Below are positions 1 to 9,906 of a DNA stretch of 34,236 nucleotides, piece by piece. The translations under genes were made by a program, and so were the position numbers. Below the pieces are notes generated by a model. That model saw nothing but the letters and a program-made list of their open reading frames with translations. It ran no database searches and was not told the origin of the DNA. Numbering within the stretch: the first letter of the stretch is position 1; each line of letters begins with the position of its first letter. This DNA comes from Bowmanella sp. JS7-9. GTDB lineage: Bacteria > Pseudomonadota > Gammaproteobacteria > Enterobacterales > Alteromonadaceae. The stretch spans positions 1 through 34,236 of the forward strand of contig NZ_JXSY01000025.1 in the NCBI RefSeq assembly GCF_004329715.1, read 5' to 3'.

Positions 1-224
1 CGCCATTTTCCGTTACTCAGAGGCTTCTGACACAACTTCACCACATCCCAGAAACTTATATATAAACTTGGGTCGGTCAGGTGATGTTTACCCATCACAC
101 GCAAATTGGCCCACTTTTTCTGCTCGGCAGACACCTGCAGCATCGTGGAGGTGACGCCGGAAAAATTAGAATTTGAGTTGCCTAAAATCAGCGTGATTTC
201 AGATGACGGTGTATGCTCGCTCAA
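1..224 (-). CDS. LPS-core-type glycosyltransferase, N-terminal fragment (cut by window edge)
   Basis: An open frame of 74 codons runs leftward off the window with no stop. I start it at a TTG (224-222), because an AGAGG ribosome-binding site lies 8 bases upstream; the frame is closed by a stop at 272-270. The N-terminus carries ILGNSNSNFSGVTSTM, which resembles the acceptor-side loop of GT-B fold, GT4-type LPS core glycosyltransferases (an SGVTST motif after the first beta strand). The role is therefore probably transfer of a sugar onto lipid A-core at the inner face of the cytoplasmic membrane. It is divergent from the Kdo kinase gene, with about 80 bases between the two starts, which fits an LPS core locus. 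The donor sugar and the C-terminal nucleotide-binding half are outside the window. Family assignment rests on about 75 residues only. Confidence 0.62.
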   Translation of the reverse strand, partial: MSEHTPSSEITLILGNSNSNFSGVTSTMLQVSAEQKKWANLRVMGKHHLTDPSLYISFWDVVKLCQKPLSNGKW

Positions 225-306
225 CGGCTTTACCTCTGCAATTTGGGGCGCATTCTTCGCGGCTTTTGTTTACAATGCCCCTCGTTTTAGTTGCGCGCAG
301 TGTAGC

Positions 307-1020
307 ATGGCCTTAATCGAGCAAAAAATTTCTGCACAACAAAATCTGTTCGCTACCGCTGAATTTATCGGGCAGGTAACGCCTGGGTGGTTTGACGTGA
401 ACTTCTGGCAGCAACAGCAAGCCATTACCGGTCAGGCCAAGGGCCGCGGTGCCGCGATATTTATTCAGCACCAGCAGCATCAGTGGGTGTTACGTCACTA
501 TCGTCGTGGCGGCTTAGTCGGCAAATTCATCCGCGATGCTTTTTGGTTTACCGGTCAAAACCGCACCCGGGTGGCGCGAGAACTCAATTTGCTGGCCCAG
601 ATGCGCGAATGGCATCTGCCATGCCCTAGCCCAGTGGCAGGCCGGGTCATACAAAGCGGCTTGCTGTATCGCAATGACATCCTGATTGAGCGCATTGCTG
701 ATGCCACAGATGTTCACGATATCTTATGTAAGCGAGCACTTACTGATGACCAGTGGCAGTCTATTGGAAGAACCATTCGTCGTTTTCATGACAAACAGGT
801 TTATCACCATGATTTGAATATCCACAATATCCTGCTCGATGCCAGCGATGAAGTTTGGCTGATCGATTTCGATAAATGCGATATTCGTATCGGCGAGCGC
901 TGGAAACAGGATAATCTTGCCCGGCTACATCGCTCACTACAGAAAGAACTTGGCAAAAAATTAGGCTACCACTTCAGTCAGTCGGATTGGTTGGCACTGA
1001 TAAGTGGTTATCAACCCTGA
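307..1020 (+). CDS. kdkA: 3-deoxy-D-manno-octulosonic acid (Kdo) kinase
   Basis: This kinase phosphorylates the single Kdo residue of lipid A-Kdo at its 4-OH with ATP, in the cytoplasm, during LPS inner-core synthesis. The protein (237 residues) has the kinase-like catalytic loop YHHDLNIHNILLD with Asp169 as the likely base and the metal-binding DFD at about 187-189. The N-terminal part has AKGRG (glycine-rich loop) and LRHYRRGG, typical of KdkA. Its length agrees with the roughly 240-residue family. The frame stays open upstream to a TTG at 106, but I reject that start: it would overlap the divergent glycosyltransferase and add 67 residues not found in the family. ATG 307 has no strong Shine-Dalgarno sequence. 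The Wzi-like gene follows after 40 bases, so the two are probably co-transcribed. KdkA is typical of bacteria whose LPS has one phosphorylated Kdo. Confidence 0.88.
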   Translation: MALIEQKISAQQNLFATAEFIGQVTPGWFDVNFWQQQQAITGQAKGRGAAIFIQHQQHQWVLRHYRRGGLVGKFIRDAFWFTGQNRTRVARELNLLAQMREWHLPCPSPVAGRVIQSGLLYRNDILIERIADATDVHDILCKRALTDDQWQSIGRTIRRFHDKQVYHHDLNIHNILLDASDEVWLIDFDKCDIRIGERWKQDNLARLHRSLQKELGKKLGYHFSQSDWLALISGYQP

Positions 1021-1060
1021 AAGGCATTAAAATCGTGCAAGTTTTATGAAAGGAATCAGC

Positions 1061-2413
1061 ATGTTGTCTAAAAGACTGATGGCAATTCTGGCATGTACAC
1101 CCTCGCTGGCCATGGCGACCGGTGTTTCCCCTTACCTGCCATTAAATATTTCGCCGGAAGCGGAATTACAAATTGAACGCGCATTTGTGCTTGCTGGACA
1201 CCCTTCACTCAGCAAACCCTACAAAGCCAGTGATTTACTGCGTATTTTGCCGCAATTGCGCGAGCTCAACCCAACGCTGTATCAACAGCTAAGCCAGTAT
1301 CTGAGCCGTTATCGCCGCACAGAGGCGGTAACCCATAAATCGTTTACGCTCGCCACCAATGATGGGCCGGCGCAGCCGCTACCTAATCAGCGCGGCCAAA
1401 CCAGCGATTCACGGTTTAGCGTCGAAAGTACCGGCTTTTACATGTTTTCACCCTACATCGCCTTGGCGGCTGGGACCCGATGGGACGAGCAACAGGGTTT
1501 GAGCCATTTCGGCACCCACCTAAGCGTCGGCAATGAATACCTGCAGTTAGATGCAGGCTACCGCGATCACTGGTGGTCTCCGATGCAAGATAGTGCGCTA
1601 TTGTTATCCACTCATGCGCCCAACTCGTTGTCCGTGACACTGAGCAATGCTTCCCCGTTGTCGCCGTTGGGACTGCGTTATGAGCTGTTTATCAGTGAGC
1701 TGGAAGATCTCACTTTATCGCCAGAAATGGGGACGCAGTCACACAATCTGATTGGTGCACATCTGAGCTTTCAACCACTAACCAACCTGAACTTGGGCAT
1801 GAATCGTGTCGTTCACCTGGGGGCTAATAATCAAGCTGTTGGTATTGGTAACACTGTACAAGCACTGCTTAACACAGATGCGCACTCTGAGCCGAGCAGC
1901 TATGCATTGAGCTCTGTCAGCGCCCGTTATAATCATGGGGGGGATTTACCAGTCAGTGTTTACACCGAACGGGCCCGCAGTGAAAACGATGACGACAGTG
2001 CAAACAGCATGTCGTTTGGCGTGTTTCTGCCATTTGTCACCAAAGATATTGCGCTGCGTGCAGAATACGTTAAGCAAGATCGCAACTGGGCAACGCCGAC
2101 GTTTTTCCAACAAGGTTATAGCAATGACAATCTGGCTATCGGCCACTGGGCAGATCAACCTGTTGAGCCATCAGAGTTGCGGGTAACCAGCGTCAATCTC
2201 AGCTGGCAACATGCCGGCAACCGTCTGCTGAATGTGACCTTACGTAATGTCAGTCGCCACATTGATACAGACAGCGGAAGCAAAAATCATATTCAGCTTG
2301 AAGCCAGCTATAGTTTTGCCACCAGCCACGGTTTTTATGGCATTAGCCTGTATACTGGCAAAAACAGTTGGGATCAGTCATTTACCCGACTCAGCGGATT
2401 TTACCGCTGGTAA
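1061..2413 (+). CDS. Wzi-family capsule assembly outer-membrane protein
   Basis: Predicted outer-membrane beta-barrel of 450 residues in the Wzi family (Caps_assemb_Wzi), whose characterised members help anchor capsular polysaccharide at the cell surface. An N-terminal signal peptide (about residues 1-19, ending SLAMA) is followed by a short helical region (PEAELQIERAFVLAGH), typical of the family's periplasmic part, and then by many alternating beta-strand segments with aromatic girdles. It ends FTRLSGFYRW, with a terminal aromatic residue as barrels usually have. The frame allows an ATG at 1046, but ATG 1061 is better because AGGA sits 6 bases before it and the signal peptide then begins directly. 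It lies between kdkA and tagD on the same strand, so it probably serves the same surface glycan. No wza/wzc-type export genes are in the window. Which polymer it holds is unknown. Confidence 0.8.
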   Translation: MLSKRLMAILACTPSLAMATGVSPYLPLNISPEAELQIERAFVLAGHPSLSKPYKASDLLRILPQLRELNPTLYQQLSQYLSRYRRTEAVTHKSFTLATNDGPAQPLPNQRGQTSDSRFSVESTGFYMFSPYIALAAGTRWDEQQGLSHFGTHLSVGNEYLQLDAGYRDHWWSPMQDSALLLSTHAPNSLSVTLSNASPLSPLGLRYELFISELEDLTLSPEMGTQSHNLIGAHLSFQPLTNLNLGMNRVVHLGANNQAVGIGNTVQALLNTDAHSEPSSYALSSVSARYNHGGDLPVSVYTERARSENDDDSANSMSFGVFLPFVTKDIALRAEYVKQDRNWATPTFFQQGYSNDNLAIGHWADQPVEPSELRVTSVNLSWQHAGNRLLNVTLRNVSRHIDTDSGSKNHIQLEASYSFATSHGFYGISLYTGKNSWDQSFTRLSGFYRW

Positions 2414-2427
2414 CCTGAGAGCTTGTC

Positions 2428-2822
2428 ATGCGCAAAGTCATTACCTTCGGCACTTTCGATGTATTTCACGTCGGTCACATCAATATCCTGAAACGAGCTC
2501 GGGAACAGGGTGATTACCTGATTGTGGGGATATCGTCTGACCAACTGAACATAAATAAAAAGGGACGCGCACCAATCTATCCACTTAGTAGCCGCATGGA
2601 AATCATCCAGTCACTGCGGTTTGTCGACGAAGTGTTTGTTGAAGAATCATTAGAAAAAAAGCGCGAGTACATTCAACAGTTTGATGCTGACGCACTGGTG
2701 ATGGGCGATGACTGGGTCGGTCGATTTGATGAATTCAAAGACATATGCGACGTTGTTTATTTGCCGCGTACCCCATCCATATCCACCACCGAAATTATCG
2801 AAGTTATTCGCGAGATCCCCTG

Positions 2823-2823
<1 letters not shown>
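2428..2823 (+). CDS. tagD: Glycerol-3-phosphate cytidylyltransferase (TagD-like)
   Basis: Makes CDP-glycerol from CTP and sn-glycerol 3-phosphate in the cytoplasm. The 131-residue protein matches the compact TagD size. It has the nucleotidyltransferase signature GTFDVFHVGH (residues 8-17, His14 and His17 being the HxGH catalytic pair) and, at 114-123, RTPSISTTEI, the counterpart of the RTxGISTT motif of TagD. Other cytidylyltransferases of this fold (for example HldE C-terminal or ethanolamine-phosphate types) share HxGH, so substrate assignment leans on the adjacent CDP-glycerol transferase gene. The stop and the next start share one base (TGATG at 2821-2825), indicating translational coupling. 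CDP-glycerol is classically a teichoic acid precursor in Gram-positives; here it sits in a Gram-negative envelope locus. Confidence 0.85.
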
Positions 2824-4682
<1,859 letters not shown>

Positions 4683-4686
<4 letters not shown>

Positions 4687-5495
4687 CGCTGACACTTTGG
4701 GCAATAAAAGCTGTTACGCTGGCCTATGACCACCGACTCTATCGGCGCTTCACATACTTCACATGGCTCGCCGGTACGCCCATACACTCTCAAGTGCAGA
4801 GCGAAATAGCCCGGCTTTCCGTCCGCCTGAGTAAAATCTTTCAACGTCGTACCACCCTGTTCAATCGCACTGGCTAATACCTGCTTAATATTGTCGGTCA
4901 GGCGCAGATATCGTTGCCGGGAAATCTTGCCGGCCGGTTGGCGAGGATCGATGCCACTGAGAAACAGCGATTCATTGGCATAGATATTCCCCACACCCAC
5001 CACCACTTTGTTATCCATTATGAAGTTCTTCACCGCCACCTGTTTATTGCGACTGAGCTGATACAAACGATTTGCATCAAACGCGTCGGTCAGAGGCTCA
5101 GGCCCAAGCTGACCAAACAGACTCAGTGGCTCGTCGTCCTTGCCTTGCCATAAGCAGGCACCAAAGCGGCGCGGATCGGTCAGGCGTAAACACTTACCAC
5201 TGTCTAAGACAACATCAATATGATCGTGTTTTGCAGGTTCTAAACGGGCGTCCACCACCCGCAAACGTCCGGACATGCCCAAGTGCAATACAATCGCGCC
5301 ACTGTCCGTATGCAGCAGCAGATACTTCGCCCGGCGCGTTACTGCATTAATAACTTCATTCTCGGCGCGCTGAATATCGGCCGGTACCGGCCAGCGCAGG
5401 CTGGCATTGCGCACAATTATTTTGCTAATAGTGCGGCCTTGCAGATGGGGGGCAATGCCCAGGCGTGAAACTTCAACTTCTGGTAATTCTGGCAT
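4683..5495 (-). CDS. mutM: Formamidopyrimidine-DNA glycosylase (Fpg)
   Basis: Bifunctional base-excision repair enzyme that removes 8-oxoguanine and Fapy lesions and cleaves the abasic site. The N-terminus is PELPEVE; after Met removal, Pro is the Schiff-base nucleophile and the next Glu is essential. I therefore start at ATG 5495 and not at the in-frame GTG three bases earlier, which would leave Met before Pro. The C-terminal zinc finger CEVC...CPKC has cysteines at about 245, 248, 265 and 268. Length is 270 residues, as usual. The start overlaps the stop of the upstream gene by one base (TGATG), so it is coupled to that membrane protein. The 3' end overlaps the opposing cyclotransferase-like gene. 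Confidence 0.96.
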
Positions 5496-5947
5496 CACTG
5501 GCTCCCGCTGGGGATGAGATCATTAAGGCTGAGCGCAACCTGATAAGGCTGGCCTTGATAGGCAAGTAAAAGTTGTTGCTCAACCGGTGCCAACGTGACC
5601 ACCCGCCCCTTCTCCTCACCCGCTAACCACAAGGTTATGACGTAAGGGTTAGCTGGCATACTGCGCTCGGTGGGTGTCAGGATCACCTGTTGCCAATTTT
5701 GTATTATCTGATTTAAATCAACCTCATCACCGCGCATTGGCTGCAAACGCCAACCACGACCGATACGTTGTAACTCTTGTTGGCCAAACTCAATACGCTG
5801 AATCATCGCGTCTGCGGGCAATAAGGTTAGAGGCGTTTGGTTAGCATTTTCCAACATCAGTTTATTGGAAAAGTTGAACAGCACGATCATAAACAATGAG
5901 GCGAATATCAGCACATTGTTCCAGGCGCGCTTGGATAGTCTTAGCAT
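5495..5947 (-). CDS. Conserved hypothetical single-pass membrane protein upstream of mutM
   Basis: I do not recognise a named family. The 150-residue protein has a basic N-terminus (MLRLSKRAWNN), one membrane segment (about residues 11-28, VLIFASLFMIVLFNF) and a soluble remainder, predicted periplasmic, rich in beta-type sequence (ending NDLIPSGSQ). It has no cysteines and no obvious catalytic motif. It is translationally coupled to mutM (TGATG overlap) and lies downstream of the rpmBG terminator. The coupling suggests shared expression with DNA repair but says nothing of its function. Confidence 0.7.
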   Translation of the reverse strand: MLRLSKRAWNNVLIFASLFMIVLFNFSNKLMLENANQTPLTLLPADAMIQRIEFGQQELQRIGRGWRLQPMRGDEVDLNQIIQNWQQVILTPTERSMPANPYVITLWLAGEEKGRVVTLAPVEQQLLLAYQGQPYQVALSLNDLIPSGSQ

Positions 5948-6013
5948 GGGCGTAATCTTATGGAACCAAATCAGATAGATGCGCTTAGTCTACCGTCAGT
6001 CACAGAAATAAAA

Positions 6014-6036
6014 AAACCCAGCGATAAGCTGGGTTT
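6014..6036 (-). terminator. Rho-independent terminator after rpmG
   Basis: The arms AAACCCAGC and GCTGGGTTT form a 9-bp stem with a 5-base loop. On the minus strand the stem runs into a T-rich tract (6013-6005). It lies about 25 bases beyond the rpmG stop. The same stem arms recur in the terminator at 34187-34213. Confidence 0.85.
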
Positions 6037-6060
6037 CTTGTGGAGACAAAAAGCAAGCTA

Positions 6061-6216
6061 TTACTTGATTTTCGCTTCCTTGAACAGAACGTGCTGGCGT
6101 ACTTTAGGATCAAACTTTTTGATCTCCATTTTGCCAGGCATATTACGCTTGTTCTTATCTGTGGTGTAGAAGTAACCAGTACCTGCAGTTGACACTAATT
6201 TGATTTTATCACGCAT
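6061..6216 (-). CDS. rpmG: 50S ribosomal protein L33
   Basis: A 51-residue basic protein, [20 protein letters not shown] at the start and [14 protein letters not shown] at the end, which is L33 of the large ribosomal subunit near the E site. It has no cysteines, so it is the zinc-independent (C-minus) form. It lies 11 bases after rpmB on the same strand, the usual rpmB-rpmG pair, and is followed by a strong terminator. Confidence 0.97.
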   Translation of the reverse strand: MRDKIKLVSTAGTGYFYTTDKNKRNMPGKMEIKKFDPKVRQHVLFKEAKIK

Positions 6217-6227
6217 GGTTTAGTTCC

Positions 6228-6464
6228 TTAGATTTTCTCGCCACGGGCACGCAGATCAGACAGAACTGAATCGATACCCTTCTTGTCGATAATACGCATG
6301 CCTTTAGCAGACAGACGCAGTTTTACGAAACGGTTTTCGCTTTCAACCCAAAAACGGTGGTTTTGCAGGTTTGGCAAGAAACGACGCTTAGTAGCGTTGT
6401 TAGCGTGAGAGCGGTTGTTACCTACTACAGGACGCTTGCCAGTTACTTGACATACTCTGGACAT
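6228..6464 (-). CDS. rpmB: 50S ribosomal protein L28
   Basis: A 78-residue basic protein beginning [20 protein letters not shown], the L28 signature, with the conserved KRRFLPNLQ segment and the C-terminal region [17 protein letters not shown]. It is a structural protein of the large subunit, needed for 70S assembly. A single N-terminal Cys is present; the CxxC pairs of zinc-binding L28 forms are absent. It is the first gene of the rpmBG operon, with a promoter at 6551-6579. Confidence 0.98.
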   Translation of the reverse strand: MSRVCQVTGKRPVVGNNRSHANNATKRRFLPNLQNHRFWVESENRFVKLRLSAKGMRIIDKKGIDSVLSDLRARGEKI

Positions 6465-6550
6465 TACTTTGTCTCCAAAATTACTTTACTTACTGCCTCA
6501 GCCTGCAACTAAGCGGGCTGATCAAATATCACTCGCACAAGAGGGCGCAC

Positions 6551-6579
6551 TTTATACAGGATTGGCGCCCACAGATCAA
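6551..6579 (-). promoter_or_regulatory. Sigma-70 promoter of rpmB-rpmG
   Basis: On the minus strand, TTGATC (6579-6574) and TATAAA (6556-6551) are separated by exactly 17 bases. Expected transcription start is near 6544, giving a leader of about 80 bases before rpmB. The boxes are close to consensus, as expected for a ribosomal protein operon. Confidence 0.7.
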
Positions 6580-6706
6580 GCATTTCCGGGGACAAAGCAC
6601 AGAAATTCGCCAGTTGTAGCGTGGATATTATTCAGGCCTTAGCCTTGAGCGCGCATAAGATAAGCCAAGGCTAGCGCGGTGTAAATTGAAACTTGCTGCT
6701 TTTGCC

Positions 6707-7381
6707 TTAGATTAGCCCCCGCTCCGCAAAGCTTACTGCCACACCATCACCGATCACAAAGTGATCCAATACACGAATATCCACCAGCGCCATTGCATCG
6801 ACAATCCGTCGTGTGATCTGTTTATCAGCCTGACTGGGTTCAGCCACGCCGGAAGGGTGATTATGGGTGAGGATTATGGCCGCAGCATTCAGATCCAGTG
6901 CGCGCTTGACCAACACGCGTGGATACACCGCCGCAGCATCAATCGTACCGAAAAACATTTTATCGAAGCGAATCACCCGATGCTGACTGTCCAGCAACAA
7001 CATGGCAAACACCTCGTTCGGCTCGTCTCGTAACTGACTGATTAGAAACTGGCGGGTCACGGCCACATCAGTCAACGCCGGTTCTCGTCGCAATTGCTCA
7101 GACTGAAATCGTCGTGCCATTTCCAGTACGGCCTGTAATTGTGCAAATTTAGCTTCACCCAATCCACGGTGCTGACAGAAACTGGCTTTATCCGCCGCCA
7201 GCAGATTACGTAAACTGCCAAATGACGAGAGTAACTGACGCGACAAATCCACCGCGTTACTGCCGCTAATCCCCGTTCGCAAAAAGATAGCCAGTAACTC
7301 GGCGTCACTGAGCACTCCCGCGCCATGTTGCAATAGTTTCTCGCGCGGCCTTTCATCGGCCGGCCAATCCGTTAGTTTCAT
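6707..7381 (-). CDS. radC: RadC / MPN-JAMM family protein
   Basis: Member of the RadC family (224 residues), a JAB1/MPN-like metalloprotein whose cellular role remains uncertain despite the historical DNA-repair label. The N-terminal helix-hairpin-helix region includes [12 protein letters not shown] and [20 protein letters not shown]. The C-terminal JAMM motif is [15 protein letters not shown], with His173, His175 and Asp186 as metal ligands. I choose ATG 7381 because AAAGGAG lies 9 bases before it and homologues begin [17 protein letters not shown]; an upstream in-frame start at 7438 would add 19 unlikely residues. It is divergent from coaBC, as in many gammaproteobacteria. The downstream rpmB has its own promoter. 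Confidence 0.93.
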   Translation of the reverse strand: MKLTDWPADERPREKLLQHGAGVLSDAELLAIFLRTGISGSNAVDLSRQLLSSFGSLRNLLAADKASFCQHRGLGEAKFAQLQAVLEMARRFQSEQLRREPALTDVAVTRQFLISQLRDEPNEVFAMLLLDSQHRVIRFDKMFFGTIDAAAVYPRVLVKRALDLNAAAIILTHNHPSGVAEPSQADKQITRRIVDAMALVDIRVLDHFVIGDGVAVSFAERGLI

Positions 7382-7449
7382 GCCTGCGCTCCTTTGCTGT
7401 TTCTCTACAAAAATTAGCAAAGCTGAGCGAATTCGCATGGTTAGTGACT

Positions 7450-7463
7450 ATTAACCCGTTAAT
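7450..7463. repeat. Inverted repeat in the radC-coaBC intergenic region
   Basis: ATTAAC-CC-GTTAAT has perfect 6-base arms separated by two bases. It sits 44 bases before the coaBC start and about 70 bases upstream of radC. It could be an operator for either gene, but no regulator is implied by the sequence, and a 6-base inverted repeat can occur by chance. Confidence 0.3.
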
Positions 7464-7506
7464 CCTTTGTGGTAGGCTAACAGGCTGAATTAATGGATAA
7501 ATTGCT

Positions 7507-8709
7507 ATGTCTTCTGTGGCCAATCGCAATATTTTATTAGGCATTACCGGCGGTATCGCCGCGTATAAAACCCCGGATTTGGTGCGCAAACTTCGCGCAG
7601 ACGGCGCCAATGTACGCGTGGTGCTCACTGCCAGCGCCCGTGAATTTGTTAGCCCACTGTCATTACAAGCCGTATCTGGTCACCCGGTCGGTGAGAGCCT
7701 GTTGGATCCTGCGGCCGAAGCCGCTATGGGGCATATTGAATTGGCCAAATGGGCGGACGAGGTATTGATCGCCCCAGCAACTGCTAATTTTATCGCTAAG
7801 TTGGCATATGGGCTGGCCGATGATTTACTCAGCACCCTTTGCCTCGCTACCGCTGCCCCTATCACGCTCGCGCCAGCTATGAACCAACAGATGTGGGCCG
7901 CGGCTGCAACATCGCACAACATTAATTTACTGCAATCCCGCGGTGTGCGGCTGCTCGGTCCGGACAACGGCGAACAAGCCTGTGGTGATGTTGGTCCGGG
8001 ACGGATGCTCGAACCAACCGACATTGTGGCGGCAATGGGCGCACCGAACACGAACAGTCCGTTAAGCGGCAAGCACCTGATGATTACCGCCGGGCCAACC
8101 CGTGAAGCCATCGATCCGGTGCGCTATCTGTCTAATCACAGTTCCGGCAAAATGGGTTATGCACTGGCGCAAGCCGCCCTTGCATTAGGTGCTAAAGTAA
8201 CGCTGGTGTCGGGACCGGTTACGCTTAGCGCGCCCAGAGGGTGTCAGCTGATTAAGGTCAGTAGTGCACAGCAAATGCAGGATGCAGTAATGCAGCATGT
8301 GCAGGCCTGTGATGTGTTTATTGGCTGTGCCGCGGTAGCGGATTTTCGCGTGGCAGAACAAGCCGAGCAAAAGCTTAAAAAACAGCAAGATGAAGACGAA
8401 ATGATCCTGCGTTTGGTCAAAAATCCGGATATTCTGGCCAGCGTCGCGGCATTGGAAAATCCACCCTTTACACTGGGTTTTGCTGCAGAAACTCAGAATG
8501 TGGCCGATTACGCCAAAGGGAAGCTGGCGCGCAAGCGCCTGAATATGATTGCAGCAAACGATGTTTCCGACCATAAAATCGGTTTCAATAGCGAGCATAA
8601 CGCCTTAACATTGTTCTGGAATGGCGGTGAACTCGCTCTGCCAGTGAATGATAAACTGACGCTGGCGCACCAGTTACTTGGTGTCGTCGCACAACAACTA
8701 GAAAAATAA
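7507..8709 (+). CDS. coaBC: Bifunctional phosphopantothenoylcysteine decarboxylase / phosphopantothenate-cysteine ligase
   Basis: A 400-residue fusion enzyme that performs two successive steps of coenzyme A synthesis. The N-terminal CoaC flavoprotein domain (about 1-185) has [10 protein letters not shown], the active-site His76 in [10 protein letters not shown], the PAMNQQMW substrate motif and Cys159 in [13 protein letters not shown], which closes over the substrate. The C-terminal CoaB domain (about 188-400) has [18 protein letters not shown] and [10 protein letters not shown] for CTP binding, AAVADFR, and a lysine-rich KLKK segment. It is the first gene of the coaBC-dut-slmA group; dut begins one base after its stop. 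Confidence 0.97.
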   Translation: MSSVANRNILLGITGGIAAYKTPDLVRKLRADGANVRVVLTASAREFVSPLSLQAVSGHPVGESLLDPAAEAAMGHIELAKWADEVLIAPATANFIAKLAYGLADDLLSTLCLATAAPITLAPAMNQQMWAAAATSHNINLLQSRGVRLLGPDNGEQACGDVGPGRMLEPTDIVAAMGAPNTNSPLSGKHLMITAGPTREAIDPVRYLSNHSSGKMGYALAQAALALGAKVTLVSGPVTLSAPRGCQLIKVSSAQQMQDAVMQHVQACDVFIGCAAVADFRVAEQAEQKLKKQQDEDEMILRLVKNPDILASVAALENPPFTLGFAAETQNVADYAKGKLARKRLNMIAANDVSDHKIGFNSEHNALTLFWNGGELALPVNDKLTLAHQLLGVVAQQLEK

Positions 8710-8710
8710 G

Positions 8711-9166
8711 ATGCATAAAATCGACCTGAAAATTCTCGACCCCCGGGTAGGAACAGAATTTCCCTTGCCTGAATATGCAACACCTGGTTCTGCCGGTTTG
8801 GATTTACGCGCATGTCTGGATGCGCCATTAACCATCGCGCCAGGCGAAACCCACCTGATCCCCACCGGCATGGCCATTCATATTGCTGATCCCTCTTTGT
8901 GTGCGACTATCCTGCCGCGCTCGGGTTTGGGCCATAAGCACGGTATTGTGCTGGGTAATTTGGTTGGTTTGATTGACTCAGACTATCAGGGCCAGTTAAT
9001 GGTATCGGTGTGGAATCGTGGCGATACGTCATTTGAGATGACCCCGGGTGAGCGTATTGCACAGCTGGTAATCCTGCCGGTAGTACAAGCAAGCTTTAAT
9101 ATTGTTGACGATTTCGCTGCCACCAAACGTGGTGAAGGCGGATTTGGCTCATCGGGCCGCGGGTAA
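8711..9166 (+). CDS. dut: dUTP diphosphatase
   Basis: Hydrolyses dUTP to dUMP and pyrophosphate, keeping uracil out of DNA and feeding thymidylate synthesis. All five motifs of trimeric dUTPases are present in 151 residues: [41 protein letters not shown] and the glycine-rich C-terminal arm [12 protein letters not shown] that closes over the active site. It is placed directly between coaBC and slmA, as in other gammaproteobacteria. Confidence 0.97.
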   Translation: MHKIDLKILDPRVGTEFPLPEYATPGSAGLDLRACLDAPLTIAPGETHLIPTGMAIHIADPSLCATILPRSGLGHKHGIVLGNLVGLIDSDYQGQLMVSVWNRGDTSFEMTPGERIAQLVILPVVQASFNIVDDFAATKRGEGGFGSSGRG

Positions 9167-9175
9167 GGAGACATC

Positions 9176-9766
9176 ATGGCAGCACAAAAACGTTCTAATC
9201 GCCGCGGACAAATTTTACAGGCTTTGGCGGGGATGCTGGAGTCCAGTCCGGGTCAACGTATTACCACTGCGAAACTGGCCGAACAGGTTGGTGTATCGGA
9301 AGCGGCGCTTTATCGTCACTTCCCCAGTAAAGCGCGCATGTATGAAGGATTAATTGAGTTTATCGAAGAAACCCTGTTCAGCCGCATTAACCGGATCATC
9401 AATGAAGAAAAAAACAGCGCCAACCGCTGTCAGTTGATCCTGCATTTATTGCTTGGCTTTGCGGAAAAGAATCCGGGGATTACCCGATTACTCAGTGGCG
9501 ATGCGTTAATGGGCGAACAGGACCGTCTGCGCACCCGTATCGCGCAATTATTTGAACGCCTGGAAACGCAGCTTAAGCAAATTCTGCGTGAGCGTAAATT
9601 ACGCGAAGGTAAGAATCTGCCCGCTGATGAAAACCATATTGCCGCGATTCTGATGTGTTACGCAGATGGCAAGATGAACCAGTTTGTACGCAGCGATTTT
9701 AAGCGCCGACCAACAGAAGGGTTCGCCGAACAATGGCATTGCATCAAAGGTCAGTTTTTCGAGTAA
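9176..9766 (+). CDS. slmA: Nucleoid occlusion factor SlmA
   Basis: TetR-fold DNA-binding protein (196 residues) that, bound to its chromosomal sites, breaks FtsZ polymers and blocks septation over the nucleoid. The helix-turn-helix is at about residues 28-50 ([20 protein letters not shown]), and the C-terminal dimerisation/FtsZ region includes [21 protein letters not shown], a well-conserved SlmA segment. A strong AAGGAGA ribosome-binding site precedes the ATG, 9 bases after dut. A terminator follows immediately. The position after dut supports SlmA over a generic TetR regulator. Confidence 0.95.
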   Translation: MAAQKRSNRRGQILQALAGMLESSPGQRITTAKLAEQVGVSEAALYRHFPSKARMYEGLIEFIEETLFSRINRIINEEKNSANRCQLILHLLLGFAEKNPGITRLLSGDALMGEQDRLRTRIAQLFERLETQLKQILRERKLREGKNLPADENHIAAILMCYADGKMNQFVRSDFKRRPTEGFAEQWHCIKGQFFE

Positions 9767-9783
9767 AGGTTTAAAAAATTACC

Positions 9784-9808
9784 AAAGCGGCCTACGGGTC
9801 GCTTTTTT
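9784..9808 (+). terminator. Rho-independent terminator after slmA (UACG tetraloop)
   Basis: The stem AGCGGCC / GGGTCGCT-type pairing (7 bp with one G-U pair, extended by two A-T pairs) encloses the loop TACG closed by C-G, giving a C(UACG)G tetraloop. It is followed by six T. It closes the coaBC-dut-slmA operon. Confidence 0.85.
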
Positions 9809-9906
9809 GTTACTGATTTATTGAGGCTTTTCTCCCCCTAGCAGGGTCTAAATGCTGATCTATAGTTATGTGACATTTTTATGATCTAACCCATCGTGGA
9901 GTTGTC

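Noticed and set aside
106-306. In-frame 67-residue extension of kdkA from TTG 106
   Set aside because: It overlaps the divergent glycosyltransferase start and is not part of the Kdo kinase family, which begins near ATG 307.
6640-6673. Inverted repeat TAGCCTTG / CAAGGCTA after radC
   Set aside because: The loop is 18 bases and no T-run follows on either strand, so it is not a convincing terminator.
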